Shown in pieces: positions 61,255 through 64,000 of a stretch of 64,000 bases of DNA. Origin of the DNA: an uncultured beta proteobacterium (GTDB taxonomy: Bacteria; Pseudomonadota; Gammaproteobacteria; Burkholderiales; Burkholderiaceae_C); contig CAILAY010000020.1 of NCBI GenBank assembly GCA_903832285.1, positions 26,805 through 90,804 on the forward strand, given 5' to 3'. The notes beneath the pieces are model-generated. The model was given only the letters and a program-made list of their open reading frames with translations, did no database searches and was not told the origin of the DNA. The position numbers and the translations under genes were made by a program. Each line of letters opens with the position of its first letter. The first letter of the stretch is position 1.

Positions 61255-61899
61255 TCAGGAAGACGCCTTTTGAGTGGGCTCGTCCTCGATCTCCTCGTAC
61301 CCGGTCAACATCGCTTTGAAGTGGGCCGACCGTGTGTGGCCCAGGCTCGCCAGGTAAACGTGCACGATGATGAAACCGCTGAACACGATGAACAGCAGGA
61401 CGTGCACCGTGTCCACCACCCGCACCCCACCGAACACCTCAATCACGGAGGAGAAGCGCGTCACGTCCCACAGCAGTACGCCCGTGAAGAATTGCATCGG
61501 CACGAGCAGCATCATGATGATCTGGTACATCATGCTCTGCAGGGCGTTGAATTTCCGATAGGCGCTGGGATGATGCGGATTGGGGTCGCCCCGAAAGATG
61601 CCGTAGCCATAGAACTGCAGTTGTCGGAAGCTGGCGCGGAAATACTTGGATGGACTCAGTTCGGGGTGATAGACCTTGATCTTGTCGGAGAGCAGATAGA
61701 ACCCGAACCATACGAAGAAATTGACAATGAGGACGAAGCCAATCCAGTTGTGCGCTATTACCGCAGTTCTGAAAGACAGCCATTGAAACAGGTCCAAATA
61801 CCGGATCTGCAATCCGCTGGCAATCAGCAACAAAAAGCCGAGAGCGTTCGTCCAATGCCAGATCCTCACCGGGAGCGGGTTGATATAGAGCTTTTGCAT
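61255..61899 (-). CDS. cytochrome b membrane subunit (b561 / HydC-like)
   Basis: A 214-residue protein with four membrane helices. Candidate b-haem histidines are in RIWHWTNALGF (residue 15), AHNWIGF, TVHVLLF and IVHVYLASLGHT; the ending GHTxxAHFKAMLTGYEE is typical of cytochrome b subunits of hydrogenases, formate dehydrogenases and thiosulfate reductases. It would exchange electrons between the quinone pool and the multihaem cytochrome encoded directly upstream. Confidence 0.87.
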   Translation of the reverse strand: MQKLYINPLPVRIWHWTNALGFLLLIASGLQIRYLDLFQWLSFRTAVIAHNWIGFVLIVNFFVWFGFYLLSDKIKVYHPELSPSKYFRASFRQLQFYGYGIFRGDPNPHHPSAYRKFNALQSMMYQIIMMLLVPMQFFTGVLLWDVTRFSSVIEVFGGVRVVDTVHVLLFIVFSGFIIVHVYLASLGHTRSAHFKAMLTGYEEIEDEPTQKASS

Positions 61900-61911
61900 G
61901 GTTGACTCCTG

Positions 61912-63315
61912 TTACTTGGATGCGTCGTCGTGAGGCGACATTGCCCCGGCTGAGTTTTGGCTGGTGCTTTGAATTGCTGCGGCTGCCCTCTCGGCTTCGA
62001 GCTTCTCGCGCAATCCTCGAAATATGCGCGTGATCGCCATATGCCCCAACGGCACACTGATGGCACCCAGCAGAACCAGCACCAGTAAGGTGTCGAGCAA
62101 CTTGATGCGCGTGCTGCCAATGGCATAGAACCCGCTTACAGATTCCATGGAGGTCAGAGAATTCAAGACATCTTTTTGGACGCCGTGGTGCAGCGGCCTG
62201 CCGTCGGATCCTGCTATTGTCAATGTCACGCTCTGAAATGGCGCAGCCCCCTGTTTGTGGCAGACGTTGCAGTCTTTGAGCGCTTTGGACTTTTCGCTCA
62301 ACTGATGGGCTTCCAATCCGGACCGAACTTCGAGTCGGCCGCGCAGCACGGTTCGTCCATTGTTGGCTTCATGATTGAATTCCTTCAGGAGACTCCAAAG
62401 TGCGCGCTCATCCAGACCCATATCGTGCGTGTCGGCGGCATCGGTCAATCGATCAAACTGGGGCACACCCATCTTCTCCGATACCTGACGCTTTAGAGTA
62501 CCGTCATAGAGTCTGAGATTGACCCTCCTCTGCGCGTTGGGCGCGTGACAAGCGGGGCACGAGATGGCCTCGAAATGCAGCGCCGTATTGGGCAACCAGT
62601 CACTATGCATTTCAAAGGTGTTCTTGTGGCATACCAGACAGGCATTCTTGACGCTGTCGCCCAAGGATGCCGCCTTCACGGCGTGCGCTTGATGGCAGTT
62701 GGCGCACAGAGGAGCGGAGGCTCCCTTGGCGATCCGCTCCTTGCCATGCACATCGACTGAGTAGGCATTGAATATGTCTTTATGACATCTCGCGCAGGGC
62801 GTTTGCTCGATCGGTTGCTCAATTTTTACTGAGCGCACGGTGTGGGGGTTGTGGCAATCAGAACAGAGCGGAGCCTTGGTGCTTCCTTCTTTGATCAGGG
62901 CGGCGTGCACGCTGTCTTCATACTCGGTGAATCTTTTCTTGTGGCAGGTGCGACATGACTCGCGCATCGAAAGCGAGAATTCACGCTTGCTTTTGATGGA
63001 ATGTTTTACCTTGCCATGGGTTTTTGCATCCAGGTCAGAGTGACAGTCTTCGCAGCTGGTTCCCAAATGCATCGATTCCACAAAGCCAGCGGTGGAGATT
63101 TGCAAAGCCAGGGTGTCCCCGTTTTCCAGTGGTTTGCTCAAACCCTCTTTGTCGTGACAACTCAAACATGCTCGATCTTCTTTGGACAATTCTTTGTCCG
63201 CAGCGCGGGCAGTGTTCCCCACCATACTCAGTACCAGAGCGACCGCCGCCAAAATGAAAATACCTATCTGACGTGACCACGGACTCATTTTTCCGATTGT
63301 GCAGGAGCCGCTCAT
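61912..63315 (-). CDS. nonahaem cytochrome c with C-terminal membrane anchor
   Basis: A 467-residue exported cytochrome. The signal helix is at about residues 15-35. Nine CXXCH motifs follow in order: CLSCH, CEDCH, CRTCH, CSDCH, CARCH, CANCH, CLVCH, CPACH and CNVCH. A C-terminal membrane helix (about residues 400-425) and a charged tail complete it. Several distal His ligands are visible (for example SMHLGTSCEDCH, NPHTV, QAHAV), suggesting bis-His haems as in NapC/NrfH- or DmsE-like electron carriers. The ATG at 63315 follows GAGGGG. It probably forms an electron-transfer complex with the cytochrome b gene 12 bp downstream. The substrate is unknown. Confidence 0.92.
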   Translation of the reverse strand: MSGSCTIGKMSPWSRQIGIFILAAVALVLSMVGNTARAADKELSKEDRACLSCHDKEGLSKPLENGDTLALQISTAGFVESMHLGTSCEDCHSDLDAKTHGKVKHSIKSKREFSLSMRESCRTCHKKRFTEYEDSVHAALIKEGSTKAPLCSDCHNPHTVRSVKIEQPIEQTPCARCHKDIFNAYSVDVHGKERIAKGASAPLCANCHQAHAVKAASLGDSVKNACLVCHKNTFEMHSDWLPNTALHFEAISCPACHAPNAQRRVNLRLYDGTLKRQVSEKMGVPQFDRLTDAADTHDMGLDERALWSLLKEFNHEANNGRTVLRGRLEVRSGLEAHQLSEKSKALKDCNVCHKQGAAPFQSVTLTIAGSDGRPLHHGVQKDVLNSLTSMESVSGFYAIGSTRIKLLDTLLVLVLLGAISVPLGHMAITRIFRGLREKLEAERAAAAIQSTSQNSAGAMSPHDDASK

Positions 63316-63398
63316 TGGGATTCCCCTCTTATTGAATTGTTTCCAGCGAAAACGCCATCGAGGAGATAGACTATTTCCTGATGGCTTTGACATCATGC

Positions 63399-63986
63399 TC
63401 AGGCAGACTTCTTTGTCAACGCCCGCGCGGCGGCCCAGACCAGCATGCCCATTCCAACGAAGGGGAGCAAAACCGCGTAGATCAAGCCGATAAAAGGAGC
63501 GGCCAGGAACAGGGCGATGTTCTTGAGTCGGCTTTCCGCGGCAGGCAGTGGTGCAGGCAAGATGTCAGGTGCGCTGCTTGGTGGCGCCGCAACTGGCGCT
63601 GCGGTGGGTGCAACGGCAGGGTGCGATAGCGCCAGCGCTGCGCTTTCCTCAATCATCTCGGGCGACAGGGGCTTATTCAAGAAACCAGAGACGCCTGCGG
63701 CTTTGGCGCGTTCTTCATTCGCCTTGCTACCGTAGCCGGTGACGATCACCACCGGTGTCCAGGGGCGCCGCGCCTTCATCTCCTCGGCCAGTTCAATGCC
63801 GTCCATGCCGGGCATCCTGATGTCTGTATAGACAAGGTCTACCTCCTGCTCGCGCAACTTTTCCAGCGCCTCGGCGGCATCCTGGGCCGTGATCACCACG
63901 TAACCCTTTTGCGAAAGAACACGGTTGAAGCTCTTGCCAACCACCGGGTCGTCGTCGACAACCAGCACTTTACGGATCGCACTCAT
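63399..63986 (-). CDS. response regulator receiver protein with hydrophobic C-terminal tail
   Basis: A 195-residue protein. The receiver domain (about residues 5-122) has the acidic pocket VVDDDP, the phospho-acceptor Asp in LVYTDIRMP and Lys in FLNKPLSPE. It is followed by an Ala/Pro-rich linker (about 123-152) and a hydrophobic stretch, NIALFLAAPFIGLIYAVLLP and on, long enough for one or two membrane helices (about 156-190), ending ALTKKSA. A membrane-bound receiver with no output domain is unusual. It is first in the operon ahead of the nonahaem cytochrome. Confidence 0.9.
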   Translation of the reverse strand: MSAIRKVLVVDDDPVVGKSFNRVLSQKGYVVITAQDAAEALEKLREQEVDLVYTDIRMPGMDGIELAEEMKARRPWTPVVIVTGYGSKANEERAKAAGVSGFLNKPLSPEMIEESAALALSHPAVAPTAAPVAAPPSSAPDILPAPLPAAESRLKNIALFLAAPFIGLIYAVLLPFVGMGMLVWAAARALTKKSA

Positions 63987-64000
63987 GACATTTCTCCTTC

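Overview
The window is high-GC DNA from a betaproteobacterium, most likely Burkholderiales (Comamonadaceae-like). Reasons: the gene neighbourhoods nadE-glnB, glnD-map, ECF sigma-DUF3619-DUF3106-RDD and ilvBHC, and protein sequences typical of that order. The organism is a denitrifier of the cytochrome cd1 (NirS) type. It breaks into five blocks.

(1) 1-24.3 kb is a denitrification island. After the end of a thiolase gene come nnrS with two small associates, then nirS-nirM-nirN, a Dnr/Fnr-type regulator, and a nine-gene minus-strand cluster (8171-17907). That cluster encodes a CuA-containing heme-copper reductase resembling sNOR/eNOR nitric oxide reductases (small subunit, CuA subunit II, subunit I, SCO/SenC) and continues with two unusual cytochrome b fusion proteins, a second divergent heme-copper subunit I and a CtaA-like membrane protein. 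No classical norBC/norZ lies in the window, so this cluster is the best local candidate for the NO reductase step and its electron supply. Next are nirC-F-DL-G-H-J for heme d1 synthesis and the divergent nirE. Imperfect Fnr/Dnr-like dyads sit upstream of nirS/nnrS, of nirC/nirE and, weakly, of the nor-like operon.

(2) 24.2-49.8 kb is mostly housekeeping: an SDR reductase, degraded small genes, glnD, map, purL (carrying an in-frame 69-bp palindromic insertion), a D-Ala-D-Ala dipeptidase, the H+-pyrophosphatase hppA opposite soluble ppa, an EF-G paralogue, a chemoreceptor, nadE-glnB, a LOG-family hydrolase, dgkA and an ECF sigma operon. REP-like palindromic repeats with GGGACAG and GGGGTCAG ends follow several stop codons.

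(3) 50.1-53.5 kb is ilvB-ilvH-ilvC. It is followed at once by a deleted group II intron, and then by a fragment of an SOS-response peptidase gene and a Sel1-repeat gene (53.5-55.7 kb).

(4) 56.0-58.1 kb holds a PAS-LuxR regulator divergent from a two-subunit 3-oxoacid CoA-transferase.

(5) 58.1-64 kb is a candidate redox-signalling and electron-transfer unit: a histidine kinase whose periplasmic sensor has two haem-c motifs, a sigma-54 response regulator, and a convergent operon for a response regulator with a hydrophobic tail, a nine-haem membrane cytochrome c and a cytochrome b.
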